DNA of 64,000 nucleotides from Poriferisodalis sp022821985 (GTDB lineage Bacteria > Actinomycetota > Acidimicrobiia > Acidimicrobiales > Poriferisodalaceae), in NCBI RefSeq assembly GCF_965219595.1, contig NZ_OZ244781.1, positions 2,914,001-2,978,000 on the forward strand, written 5' to 3'. Positions 15,227-23,969 of the stretch are shown piece by piece. The translations under genes and the position numbers were made by a program. Position 1 is the stretch's first letter. Every line of letters begins with the position of its first letter. A model generated the notes under the pieces. It was not told the DNA's origin and did no database searches. It worked only from the letters and a program-made list of their open reading frames with translations.

Positions 15227-16729
15227 TCAGGGGGAGTCAGCCTTCACCAGATCGGCGGCCTGGGCGACCAAGCCGTTGCGGTCGATCTTGGCGGTCGAGG
15301 CCAGCGGGATCTCGTCAACGATCCACACATGGCGGGGATGGGCGTACGCGGGACCATTGGCAAGCGCGTAGCGCTTGACGTCGTCGACCGTGAGCGTGTG
15401 GCCAGGTTCGGCACGTACAAATGCTGCCGGCAGTTGGCCCTTCAGCTCGTCGAGCACCGGAACCACGACGGCCTGGTGCACCGCGGGGTGCTTCTCGAGC
15501 ATCTGCTCCACGGCATCGGGGTAGATGTTCTCGCCGGCGCAGACGAACATGTCGTCCACGCGGCCCACGAAGTAGTACCAGCCATCCTCATCGCGAGTCA
15601 TGAGGTCGCCCGTGTGGTACCAGCCGTCGGTGAGACGTTCGGCAGTGACGTCGGGCAGGTTGTGGTAGCCGGTCATGACGCCGGGCGAGCGCACCCACAG
15701 CTCGCCGGCGTCAGCGTCCTCGCCGGTGATCGGGTCGACGAGCCGCAACTCCACCTTGGGGTGCTGGTGGCCGACAGAGATCTTGGGCCTGGGCTTGCCT
15801 TCGGGGTGGGGACCGAACTCGAGCACCGCCTCGGTGGTGCCGTACCCGTTGGAGACGACCGCCTGCGGCAGCAAACGCTGCACGTCGTCGTACAGGGCCT
15901 CAGTCAGAGGCGCAGAGCCGATGAAAGCCCGCTGCACCGACGACAAGTCCGGCATCTCCTGACCAGCGGCGACACGGGAGGCGATTTCGGCGGTGACGAG
16001 GGCGAACATCGTGGGCACGCCCGAGCACATGGTGACCCGGTGGGATTCGATTGCTTCGATGTAGCCCGAAGCCGTGAAGCCCGGAAGGAGCACCACCGTG
16101 CCTCCATTGGCAAACGCCAGCTTGGAGGACATCGAAGCGTTCTTGTGGTACAGCGGAGCCGAGACCAGCATCACCTCGCCCGGCATCGCTGCGCCGTACT
16201 CGAGGACGGTGAAGGTGATGTTGCGATGCGTCAGCAGCACACCCTTGGGCCGCCCGGTCGAGCCCGAGGTGTAGATCTGCACGGCGATGTCGTCGTCGTC
16301 CACATCGGCGACCGCGGTGAGGGGATCGGCGGCGACAAGGGCGTCCCATTCGGGTGTGCCGATGATGATGTGGGGCATGTCGGGTGGTACGAGCGGTGCG
16401 TGCTCGGAATCGGAGATGACCAGTCGCACGTCGGCGTCGTCGAGGATGTATGCCTGCGTCTCGGCGGGAAGCCGGGTGTTGAGCGGCACGAAGACCAGCC
16501 CCGCAGCGGGCGCCCCGAACATCACGTCGTAGTACTGGCCGCAGTTGGCGGCGAGCAGCCCGACGCGGGTGAACGGCGCCAGGCCGCGGGCAGCGAGGCC
16601 CGCCCCGCAGCGCAGAGCTCGTTCTCGCAGCGCAGACGCGGTGACCCGCTCGGGCGGTGTGGCTGAGCGGTCGATCAGCACGACGGTGTCGTCGTGAGGG
16701 AAGCGCTCGAGCAGTTGAGCGACGTTCAT
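15227..16729 (-). CDS. AMP-binding acyl-CoA synthetase/ligase
   Basis: A 500-residue enzyme of the ANL superfamily that would activate a carboxylic acid as acyl-AMP and transfer it to CoA. The phosphate-binding loop is IYTSGSTGRPKGVLLTHRN (about 156-174); later motifs are NGYGTTEA, DGWYHTGDLMTRDEDGWYYF and the C-terminal Lys region LASTAKIDRNGL. Lengths and motifs are complete. Acid preference is not visible; fatty, aromatic and crotonobetaine-type acids are all possible. AAGGCG precedes the ATG. The gene lies 12 bases downstream of the molybdopterin enzyme on the same strand, so the two may be coexpressed. Confidence 0.88.
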   Translation of the reverse strand: MNVAQLLERFPHDDTVVLIDRSATPPERVTASALRERALRCGAGLAARGLAPFTRVGLLAANCGQYYDVMFGAPAAGLVFVPLNTRLPAETQAYILDDADVRLVISDSEHAPLVPPDMPHIIIGTPEWDALVAADPLTAVADVDDDDIAVQIYTSGSTGRPKGVLLTHRNITFTVLEYGAAMPGEVMLVSAPLYHKNASMSSKLAFANGGTVVLLPGFTASGYIEAIESHRVTMCSGVPTMFALVTAEIASRVAAGQEMPDLSSVQRAFIGSAPLTEALYDDVQRLLPQAVVSNGYGTTEAVLEFGPHPEGKPRPKISVGHQHPKVELRLVDPITGEDADAGELWVRSPGVMTGYHNLPDVTAERLTDGWYHTGDLMTRDEDGWYYFVGRVDDMFVCAGENIYPDAVEQMLEKHPAVHQAVVVPVLDELKGQLPAAFVRAEPGHTLTVDDVKRYALANGPAYAHPRHVWIVDEIPLASTAKIDRNGLVAQAADLVKADSP

Positions 16730-16741
16730 CGCCTTGGCAGG

Positions 16742-18841
16742 CTACGACGACGGGCGGTCGGCTGGCTGCCGCACATCAGGAGCAGCCTCCACCTCGACGA
16801 GGGTGTCGTGAAATGCAGCCGAGCCGACGTCGGGATCGTCGCCGCCAATTGCTGCATTGGTGAGCACGTTGACCGTGCGCGCATCGGCTTCGCCAGCCCA
16901 CCAGCCGAAGGGCATCGTCACCAGACCGGGCTGCAGGCGGTCGGAGATGGCAGCAGTGGTGAACAGCTCGCCGCGGCCGTTGTAGACACGCACTCGCTCG
17001 CCCTCGGCGATGCCACGCGCCTCGGCATCGGCGGCGCTGATGTCGAGGCGGGGCCGGGGCGGGTCGGGCAGGTGGTGCTCGAACCCGCCGTAGTGGCTGT
17101 TGAGAAATCGCTGATGCTGCTTGAGCGACATCAGCGCCAGTGGATAGCGCTCGACGAGTTCCGGGTCGCCGCTGAGCGATTCCGCGGCGGGCCGGTAGCG
17201 CAGCTCGCCGAGCCGGATCGGCCCAAGCGAGCGGGATTGCGCCCCGGCATCTACGCCTGACGGCGGGAGAGGAACCTCCCTGTCGGCCAGCGCAGACCAG
17301 CCCGCTGGCACTGCGAGCCGTGCCCAGCCGTCGCGCTGGAGCCGTTCGTAGGTGATGCCGTCGAGCCAGGGGTGGCCGCTCGCGAGCAGGTCCCGCGCCA
17401 TCTGTTCGTCGCTGTCGGCGAGGCCGGATGCGCCGAGGGCCAGCGCGCCGGCCAGTCGCCGGAAGATCTCTGTGTTCGGCAGGCATTCGCCGAGCGGCTC
17501 GATGGCCGGCAGGTTCAGCGACACGTAGAGATGGCCCCATGCGTTCATCAGGTCGAGATGCTCGATCTGGGTGGTGGTGGGCAGCACGATGTCGGCATAG
17601 CGGGCGGTGTCGGTCATGAACTGCTCGATGACCACCGCGAACAGGTCGTCGCGCCCGAGGCCCGCCAGCACCCGGTTCTGGTCGGGCGTGATAGCAGCCG
17701 GATTGCAGCCGTAGTTCACGAGCACGGTGACCGGCGGTTGCAGGGTGGCATCGGTGAGCGCCGCACCGAGAGCTGACATGTTGACGGTCCGCTGCGGCCC
17801 CGGCGGCGGCACGATGTCGGCAAATGCCGTGTCGAAGTACACCTGCGTGGAGCGCATGTACTCCGAACCCGACACAACCGCCAAGGCGGCCACGGCGCGG
17901 TGAATGTCCTGGCCGTGCTCACGATGTTCCATGCCGATGAGCGCACGCAGCACAGCGGGTTGCTGTTGCGCGATGCGATGGGCCAGCGAGATGATGTCGG
18001 CTTCAGCGAGACCGGTGATCGAGGCCGCGCTCTCAAGGCCCAGGGCCTCGGCTTCGGCACGCAATTCGGCCCAGCCCGAAGCGGCGGCGCTCACACGCTC
18101 CTCGTCGATGAGACCGTCCCGGTCCAGCACGCCGATGATGCCCAGCACGAGCGCGACATCGGTGCCGGGGCGCGGCTGGATGTGCCAGTCGGAGCGTTGA
18201 GCGGTCATCGTGGAGACCGGGTCGACGACGATGACGCTGGCGCCGTTGCCATGAGCCTGCTCCACATACGGCCACAGGTGGCGGTTGGTGAGCAGCGTGT
18301 TGGTGCCCCACAGCACGATGGTGCGGGCGCTCGCGATCTCGGTGGGATCTGTGCCGAGCGGCACGCCGAGCACGTCGGCAGCCCCGTGCCAGGCGGTCAC
18401 GCCGCAGATGTGCCGGTTCAGCTGCGTGGCCCCGAGCGCTGCGAAGAACCGATCGGCCAGCACGCCCTTCTGCACGAGCCCTTGGGTGCCGTCGAGCGAG
18501 TACGGCAGCACCGTCTCGCCACCATGCTGCGCGACGGCGGTGCCGATCCGGTCGGCGATCTCGGTGATCGCGGCATCCCAGTCGACCGGCTCGAACCGGC
18601 CCTCGCCCTTGGGTCCGACGCGTCGTAGGGGCCGCAGCAGCCGGTCCGGGTGATACACCCGATCGAGGAACGGGTTCACCTTGGGGCAGAGCTGCCCGTC
18701 AGTGAACGGATGGCTGGGGTCGCCACGCAGGTTCACGGCCACGCCGTCGCGCACCGTGACCTCCCAAGCGCACGTATCGGGACAGTCGTGATGGCACGCC
18801 CCGCGCACGACCGATGTTGCAGCGTTCATCGCAGCATTCAT
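16742..18841 (-). CDS. Molybdopterin-dependent oxidoreductase (formate dehydrogenase-like family)
   Basis: A 699-residue enzyme of the DMSO-reductase/formate-dehydrogenase superfamily. The N-terminal iron-sulfur motif is CHHDCPDTC with a fourth Cys in GQLCPKVNP, for one [4Fe-4S] cluster. A molybdopterin-binding domain follows, including IVLWGTNTLLTNRH and VIVVDP, and the C-terminal dinucleotide-binding domain has ISAADAEARGIAEGERVRVY. RHICGVTAWHG near residue 140 may supply the Mo ligand. There is no twin-arginine signal peptide, so it is cytoplasmic. No electron-transfer partner subunit is adjacent, so reaction and partner remain unknown. Start at ATG 18841; 18829 is an alternative. Confidence 0.85.
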   Translation of the reverse strand: MNAAMNAATSVVRGACHHDCPDTCAWEVTVRDGVAVNLRGDPSHPFTDGQLCPKVNPFLDRVYHPDRLLRPLRRVGPKGEGRFEPVDWDAAITEIADRIGTAVAQHGGETVLPYSLDGTQGLVQKGVLADRFFAALGATQLNRHICGVTAWHGAADVLGVPLGTDPTEIASARTIVLWGTNTLLTNRHLWPYVEQAHGNGASVIVVDPVSTMTAQRSDWHIQPRPGTDVALVLGIIGVLDRDGLIDEERVSAAASGWAELRAEAEALGLESAASITGLAEADIISLAHRIAQQQPAVLRALIGMEHREHGQDIHRAVAALAVVSGSEYMRSTQVYFDTAFADIVPPPGPQRTVNMSALGAALTDATLQPPVTVLVNYGCNPAAITPDQNRVLAGLGRDDLFAVVIEQFMTDTARYADIVLPTTTQIEHLDLMNAWGHLYVSLNLPAIEPLGECLPNTEIFRRLAGALALGASGLADSDEQMARDLLASGHPWLDGITYERLQRDGWARLAVPAGWSALADREVPLPPSGVDAGAQSRSLGPIRLGELRYRPAAESLSGDPELVERYPLALMSLKQHQRFLNSHYGGFEHHLPDPPRPRLDISAADAEARGIAEGERVRVYNGRGELFTTAAISDRLQPGLVTMPFGWWAGEADARTVNVLTNAAIGGDDPDVGSAAFHDTLVEVEAAPDVRQPADRPSS

Positions 18842-18949
18842 CGACTGGAAATTCCCCGCAGCGTCTCGGGCATCGCCCCTAGCATGGCGCACCGGAACCC
18901 GCCCGCCCGCATCGAATTCCGGGCTCAGCGTCAACGAGGCCAGGGCCCC

Positions 18950-20344
18950 ATGTCGCAGACGACGTTCACAGCGGCACCCGCCGCTCCGCCCCTTGGCGAG
19001 CCCACGCGCCTGTTTAGCGTTCCGTTCCTGATCCTGAACTTGAGCGCCTTCTGCTCGGCTGTCTCGTTCTCGACACTGCTGCCGCTGATCTCTCTGCTCG
19101 TAGTCGAACAGACCGGCGGCGGGGACGTGGCTGTCGGCTTTGCGATCAGCGTGTTCGCTGTCACTGCGATTGCCGCTCGGCCGACCATCGGCATCCTCGG
19201 CGACCAGAAGGGTCGACGGTTCCTGGTGGTGTCGGGCTGCCTGCTCACCGCCCTCACGACCTATGGCCACGTGTGGGCAGACACCTATGCCGTGATCCTG
19301 CTGATGCGCTTGCTGATCGGGGCATTCCAAGGGGCCTTCTTCGTCGGCAGCGCAGCGATGGTGAGCGACTTGGCACCGGAGCACCGGCGAGGGGAGGCCC
19401 TGAGCTGGTTCTCGGTATCGATCTACGGCGGCATGGCGATCGGCCCAGGCGTCGGGGAGGCTGCGCGAGCGTGGGGCGACGCCTCCACAGCGCTCGACGG
19501 CTTCGATGTGGCGTTCGTCGTGTCGGGCACGCTGATGCTGGCTGCCACGGCCATCGGGATGCTGTTGCCCCGGGAGGAATCGCTGTTGATTCCGGGCCCG
19601 GCTCCAACTCCGGCGCCGAGCGGCCAGGCAATCTCGTCAGATTCCAGCGGGACGACCTTCGGTGCCCGTCAACTGCCGAGCATCGCTCAGCCCACGGTGT
19701 TCGAGGTGAGGAGTGCCGACGAGCCTCCGGGCCCAGCGAGCGTCGCCGCGTCCGGTGACCTGGGGGCCACCGTCATGAGCCGGTTGTTCTACCGGCACGC
19801 CGTCTGGCCCGGAGTGATCCTGGCGATGGGAATCATCATCTTCCCGGCGTTGCAGGGCTTCCTGCCGAAACTGGCGGCCGAGACGGATCTCGGCGATTAC
19901 GGGACGGTTTTCTTCCTGTACGGGATGCTCGTGCTGGTTCTGAGAGTCCTCGGCCGCAAGCTCCCGGACCGGCTCGGAACCACCAAGACTGCGACGGTGG
20001 CGCTGTTCGGGGCGGCGCTCGGCATGGTCATCATGGGCACCTTCGTGACGCCGTTCGGGCTGTATGCGGGAACCGTGGTGCTGGCATTGGGAGGATCACT
20101 GCTCTATCCGGCGCTCATGGTCGCCGCAGTAGACGGCGTGCCGCCCAACGAACGTGCGCGAGCCGTCAGCACCTTCACGATGTTCTTCGAGCTCTCTGCG
20201 GGAATCGGCGGGCCGATCCTGGGCGTCTCGGCGTGGCTCGTCGGTGCCACAGTCGGCGCTTTCTATGCGTCGGCGGTGTGCTCACTCATCGGCATCGTGC
20301 TGCTGTGGATCTGGCAACGGGGCATTTCTCGGGCCGGCCCGTAG
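18950..20344 (+). CDS. MFS transporter
   Basis: A major facilitator of about 464 residues. The N-terminal half starts at FLILNLSAFCSAVSFSTLLP and carries the loop 2-3 motif IGILGDQKGRRFLV, a version of GxLaDrxGrr. About six helices are followed by a long, Pro/Ser-rich cytoplasmic loop (about residues 210-275), then six more helices, including VILAMGIIIFPALQGFLP, where the second half begins. Substrate is not evident. ATG 18950 is taken as start; ATG 18882 would add 22 residues that look non-conserved. A TAGCAT hexamer at 18878-18883 may be its -10 box. It is divergent from the molybdopterin enzyme gene. Confidence 0.82.
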   Translation: MSQTTFTAAPAAPPLGEPTRLFSVPFLILNLSAFCSAVSFSTLLPLISLLVVEQTGGGDVAVGFAISVFAVTAIAARPTIGILGDQKGRRFLVVSGCLLTALTTYGHVWADTYAVILLMRLLIGAFQGAFFVGSAAMVSDLAPEHRRGEALSWFSVSIYGGMAIGPGVGEAARAWGDASTALDGFDVAFVVSGTLMLAATAIGMLLPREESLLIPGPAPTPAPSGQAISSDSSGTTFGARQLPSIAQPTVFEVRSADEPPGPASVAASGDLGATVMSRLFYRHAVWPGVILAMGIIIFPALQGFLPKLAAETDLGDYGTVFFLYGMLVLVLRVLGRKLPDRLGTTKTATVALFGAALGMVIMGTFVTPFGLYAGTVVLALGGSLLYPALMVAAVDGVPPNERARAVSTFTMFFELSAGIGGPILGVSAWLVGATVGAFYASAVCSLIGIVLLWIWQRGISRAGP

Positions 20345-20375
20345 CAGTACGCTGCCGGATCCTCTCAGGAGCGTG

Positions 20376-20867
20376 ATGTCCATGCGAAGCGTGAGACGTT
20401 GGTCGGGATTGCTGTGCGCGGTTGCTGTTGTCGCGATTGCCGGGTGCTCTGGGTCGGCGCCGACCATGGGCGAGGCGCCGCAGCGAGAGCTTCAGGACTA
20501 CACACAGCAGTTGGTCAGCGACGCTGTCGACTACTTCGACGAGCACGGCCTCGACGCCACGATCGAGCACTACAACGACCCCGGCCGCGCCGACGGCCCT
20601 TGGTATGTCTTCGTTCTCGAGGACCGTGACGGTGCGATATATACGGTCGCCAACCCCGCACGGCCCGACTTGGTGGGCACTACCCGCGATCGCATCGACT
20701 CCACGGGCTACGACTACGGCGAGGCATTCGCTGCGGTGACCGAGGGCAGCGGCGGCGCTTGGGTGAGCTACATCTTCACCCATCCGGTAACCGGTGCGGA
20801 CGCACCGAAGCACTCGTGGGTGGTGCGCCGCGGCGATGTGCTGCTCGGCGCTGGCTGGTACGAATAG
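20376..20867 (+). CDS. Small lipoprotein with Cache-like sensor domain
   Basis: A 163-residue secreted lipoprotein. The signal peptide has Arg residues, then VAVVAIAGC with the lipobox Cys at residue 24. The mature part starts with a helix (LQDYTQQLVSDAVDYFDEHG), then strands reading WYVFVLEDRDGAIYTVANP and the phrase LVGTTRDRIDSTGYDYG, the pattern of small extracellular Cache ligand-binding domains. There is no attached signalling domain, so it may present a ligand to another protein. AGGAG at 20367-20371 lies 4 bases before ATG 20376 and 10 before ATG 20382; either could be used. TACGCT at 20348-20353 is a possible -10 box. Confidence 0.7.
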   Translation: MSMRSVRRWSGLLCAVAVVAIAGCSGSAPTMGEAPQRELQDYTQQLVSDAVDYFDEHGLDATIEHYNDPGRADGPWYVFVLEDRDGAIYTVANPARPDLVGTTRDRIDSTGYDYGEAFAAVTEGSGGAWVSYIFTHPVTGADAPKHSWVVRRGDVLLGAGWYE

Positions 20868-20909
20868 CCACCGCTCATTCCAGACCAGCCCCGGTCACGA
20901 GCAGTCAGC

Positions 20910-20938
20910 GTCGTGAGCGGGCGCACGCTGCGCACGAC
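20910..20938. terminator. Hairpin between convergent genes
   Basis: Nested stem GTCGT...ACGAC around GCGCA (20921-20925), loop CGC, TGCGC (20929-20933), in the 101-base gap between the lipoprotein gene and the antiporter gene. No U-run; a bidirectional terminator is plausible. Confidence 0.35.
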
Positions 20939-20968
20939 AGCCAGCAGCGACGATCAGCGGAACGAGTC

Positions 20969-21922
20969 CTAGCCGGTGCCGAGCAGGATCATGGTGGCGA
21001 CGTAGATGCCCAGCAGCACGACGCCGTCGATGCGCCCGGCGCGCTTGCCCACCAGGGCACCCAGGTAGGCCAGCACGACCACGGCCATCATCGCCCCGGT
21101 GCCCAGGCCCGTCAGCGAGGGATCGTCGATGGCGCCGGCGCCCACGAGCCCCATTGCCCCGCCTACGGCGAGACTGTTGAAGACGTTGGAACCGAACAGG
21201 TTGCCCACGATTAGCTCGGTATGGCCCTTGCGAGCCGCCGCCACGACGGTGGCCACCTCCGGCAGGGACGTGCCGAGTGCCACGATCGAGAAGCCGATGA
21301 ACCCGCCGCTCAGGTTCCAATGCTTGGCAAGGGCAATGGCGCCCTCCACAGCGAGTTGGGCACCGATGATCACCCCGCACAGGCCCAGGACCGCCCGCAC
21401 CAGATTGCGCCACGCGGCCCCGGCATCGCGTGCCGTCGAGCCGGGAGCGCCATCCGCATCGGGCAGTCGCTCGTCGTCACGCGACGTGCGGATGAGCCAC
21501 ACCAGCGTGATCGCCATCAGCGCTGCCAGCAGCCCGCCTTCGAGCCGGCTGAGGTAGTCGTCCATCACGAGCACCGCGAAAATGGCGGCGGTCGCCACCG
21601 ACCACGGGACGTCCCTTCGCAGCGCGGTGCGGGAGAACGGGATCGGCATCAGCAGCGCCGCCACGCCGAGGCCGAGACTCAGGTTCGCGACGTTCGAACC
21701 CACGATGTTGCCCACGCCCAGCGCCGGGTTGTCGTTGATCGACGCCAGCGCCGACACGACCATCTCTGGGGCAGAGGTCCCGAATCCCAAGACCACTGCG
21801 CCGATCACGGCCGGTCGCATGCGCAGCGCCGTCGCCAGGCGTGATGCACCCGCCACGAAGTGGTCTCCGGCAACCACCAGCAGGACCAATCCCGCCAGCA
21901 GCGCCAGCAGTGCCCAGATCAT
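20969..21922 (-). CDS. Calcium/sodium antiporter (CaCA family)
   Basis: A 317-residue membrane exchanger with about ten helices in two inverted halves. Each half has the cation-binding alpha repeat: GFGTSAPEMVVSALASI with GNIVGSNVANL, and ALGTSLPEVATVVAAA with GNLFGSNVFNSL. The conserved acidic residues (Glu in SAPE and SLPE) are present. A hydrophilic loop of about 30 residues separates the halves. Such YrbG-type proteins exchange Ca2+ for Na+ or H+. The gene is convergent with the lipoprotein and 43 bases upstream, on the same strand, lies the IlvD/Edd gene. Confidence 0.9.
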   Translation of the reverse strand: MIWALLALLAGLVLLVVAGDHFVAGASRLATALRMRPAVIGAVVLGFGTSAPEMVVSALASINDNPALGVGNIVGSNVANLSLGLGVAALLMPIPFSRTALRRDVPWSVATAAIFAVLVMDDYLSRLEGGLLAALMAITLVWLIRTSRDDERLPDADGAPGSTARDAGAAWRNLVRAVLGLCGVIIGAQLAVEGAIALAKHWNLSGGFIGFSIVALGTSLPEVATVVAAARKGHTELIVGNLFGSNVFNSLAVGGAMGLVGAGAIDDPSLTGLGTGAMMAVVVLAYLGALVGKRAGRIDGVVLLGIYVATMILLGTG

Positions 21923-21964
21923 CGCTGAGACCGTTCTGGCACGCCGGGTGTCGTCATCCGGCCG

Positions 21965-23827
21965 CTAGTGGTTGTGGCGCGGTGTGCCGTGCGTGCGCGA
22001 GGTGTCCCGGTACTTCACTGCCGGGCGCAGCACCATGCCTTCGTCGAACTGGCTGACGATCCCTCGTTGGATCTCCTGCCACGGGGTGTGCGACGGCGGC
22101 ACCGGGTAACCGCCGGCGTCGTCCAACTCGGCGCGGCGCCGGGCCAGCTCGTCGTCATCCACCAGCATGTCGGCGCTGCCGCGCCGCAAGTCGATCCGGA
22201 CGCGGTCGCCAGTGCGCAGCAGCGCCAGACCGCCGCCGACGGCGGCTTCGGGCGCGGCGTTCAGGATCGACGGCGAGCCTGACGTACCGGACTGGCGACC
22301 GTCGCCGATGCACGGCAGCGAGTGGACGCCGCGCACCAGCAGTGCCGCAGGCGGCTGCATGTTGACGACCTCAGCGCCGCCCGGGTAGCCGACCGGGCCG
22401 GTCCCGCGCACGAACAGCATGCAGTGCTCGTCGATCCCGAGTTCGGGATTGTCGATGTTGGCCCGATAGTCCTCCGGCCCGTCGAAGACGATGGCGCGGC
22501 CCTCGAAGGCGTCGGGATCGTCGGGGTTCGACAGGTAGCGCTGGCGGAACTCGTCGGAGATGACGCTGGTCTTCATGATGGCGCTGTCGAAGAGATTGCC
22601 CGACAGGTTGATGAAGCCAGCGTCGGCAAGGAGCGGCTCGCCGGCAGCACGGATCACGTCGGTGTCCATGATCTGGGCGTCAGCGCAGTTCTCGCCGATG
22701 CTGCGACCGTTGGCGGTCAGCGCCTCGGGGTGAGGCAGCAGCCCGGCACGCATCAGCTCGCCAACTACCGCGGGCACACCGCCGGCGTGGTGATAGTCCT
22801 CGCCGAGGTACTCCCCGGCAGGCATGAGATTCACCAGCAGCGGCACTGCGAAGCCGTGCTTCTGCCAGTCGTCGTTGTCGAGCGGCACCCCGAGGTGAGC
22901 GGCGATCGCATTGAGGTGGATCGGGGCGTTGGTGGACCCGCCGATGGCGGAGTTCACCACGATGGCGTTCTCGAAGGCCTCGCGGGTCATGATGTCCGCC
23001 GGTCGAAGGTCTTCGCGCACCATCTCGACGATGCGCAGACCAGTCCGGTACGCCATCTGCGCCCGCTCGCGGTACGGGGCAGGGATCGCCGCGGAGCCCG
23101 GCAGCTGCATGCCCAGCGTCTCGGCGAGCGAGTTCATGGTGGTGGCGGTGCCCATCGTGGAGCAGTAGCCGACCGACGGCGCCGAGGACGCCACCAGATC
23201 GATGAACCCGGTGTCGTCGATCTCGCCGGCCGCGTAGAGCTCCCGCGCCTTCCACACGACTGTGCCCGAGCCGGTGCGGCGCCCCTCGTGCCAGCCGTTC
23301 AGCATCGGCCCGACCGACAGTGCGATGGCCGGCAGGTTCACGGTTGCGGCTGCCATCAGGCACGCCGGCGTGGTCTTGTCGCAGCCGATCGTGAGCACCA
23401 CGCCGTCGAGCGGATAGCCCTGCAGCACTTCGACGAGGCCCAGGTAGGCCAGGTTGCGGTCGAGCGAGGCTGTCGGCCGTTTGCCGGTCTCCTGGATGGG
23501 ATGCACGCCGAACTCGAACGCGATGCCGCCCGCCTCGCGGATGCCCTCGCGCACCCGCTTGGCCAGCTCGAGGTGGTGCCGGTTGCACGGCGACAGGTCT
23601 GAGCCGGTCTGGGCGATGCCGATAATCGGCTTGCCCGACTGAAGTTCTTCGCGAGTCAATCCATAGTTGGCGTAGCGCTCGAGGTACAGCGCCGACATGA
23701 GCGGATCGCCCTCGATGTCGAACCAGGCTGCGGAGCGCAGGCCGCCGCGCCCGATGCCGGGATCGGGCCCGCTGGGATGAATCGAACGAGGTTCGGAAGT
23801 CGGAGATGCATCTGGTTCGGGAGCCAC
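21965..23827 (-). CDS. IlvD/Edd-family dehydratase (probable sugar-acid dehydratase)
   Basis: A 620-residue iron-sulfur dehydratase of the IlvD/Edd family, removing water from a dihydroxy acid. Cluster cysteines appear in SPCNRHH, LTIGCDKTTPACLM and VGYCSTMGTATT. The signature GCDKTTPACLMAAA is clear. The start RSAAWFDIEGDPLMSALYLE and the longer C-terminus resemble aldonic-acid dehydratases (xylonate, arabinonate type) more than biosynthetic IlvD, and no branched-chain amino-acid genes are near. Assignment to sugar acids is inference. GTG at 23825-23827 has a TAGTGT box 6 bases upstream, so the message is probably leaderless. Confidence 0.85.
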   Translation of the reverse strand: MAPEPDASPTSEPRSIHPSGPDPGIGRGGLRSAAWFDIEGDPLMSALYLERYANYGLTREELQSGKPIIGIAQTGSDLSPCNRHHLELAKRVREGIREAGGIAFEFGVHPIQETGKRPTASLDRNLAYLGLVEVLQGYPLDGVVLTIGCDKTTPACLMAAATVNLPAIALSVGPMLNGWHEGRRTGSGTVVWKARELYAAGEIDDTGFIDLVASSAPSVGYCSTMGTATTMNSLAETLGMQLPGSAAIPAPYRERAQMAYRTGLRIVEMVREDLRPADIMTREAFENAIVVNSAIGGSTNAPIHLNAIAAHLGVPLDNDDWQKHGFAVPLLVNLMPAGEYLGEDYHHAGGVPAVVGELMRAGLLPHPEALTANGRSIGENCADAQIMDTDVIRAAGEPLLADAGFINLSGNLFDSAIMKTSVISDEFRQRYLSNPDDPDAFEGRAIVFDGPEDYRANIDNPELGIDEHCMLFVRGTGPVGYPGGAEVVNMQPPAALLVRGVHSLPCIGDGRQSGTSGSPSILNAAPEAAVGGGLALLRTGDRVRIDLRRGSADMLVDDDELARRRAELDDAGGYPVPPSHTPWQEIQRGIVSQFDEGMVLRPAVKYRDTSRTHGTPRHNH

Positions 23828-23833
23828 CGGGCC

Positions 23834-23839
23834 ACACTA
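23834..23839 (-). promoter_or_regulatory. Putative -10 box (TAGTGT) of leaderless IlvD/Edd gene
   Basis: On the minus strand TAGTGT ends 6 bases before the GTG start at 23827. No ribosome-binding site is present in the gap. Confidence 0.45.
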
Positions 23840-23928
23840 CGCGTCGCTCGTGAAGGCAACGGAGTCGCCAACCCGTGACGGCGACGGACGGGCCGAACGC
23901 AGCCGTGATCGGCGCACAGGGCCAGAAC

Positions 23929-23934
23929 TAGTGT
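23929..23934 (+). promoter_or_regulatory. Candidate -10 box (TAGTGT) for the 2-oxoacid dehydrogenase operon
   Basis: TAGTGT lies 35 bases before the E1-alpha start; a short leader with GAGGGGG as ribosome-binding site would follow. It faces away from the similar box of the divergent IlvD/Edd gene. Confidence 0.4.
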
Positions 23935-23969
23935 GAGGCGCGCTGGAGCCGTGCCACGAGGGGGTTCGC

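Noticed and set aside
16742..19384. Molybdopterin enzyme extended to 880 residues
   Set aside because: The extra N-terminal part is antisense to the MFS gene and has no family sequence; the Fe-S motif lies right after ATG 18841.
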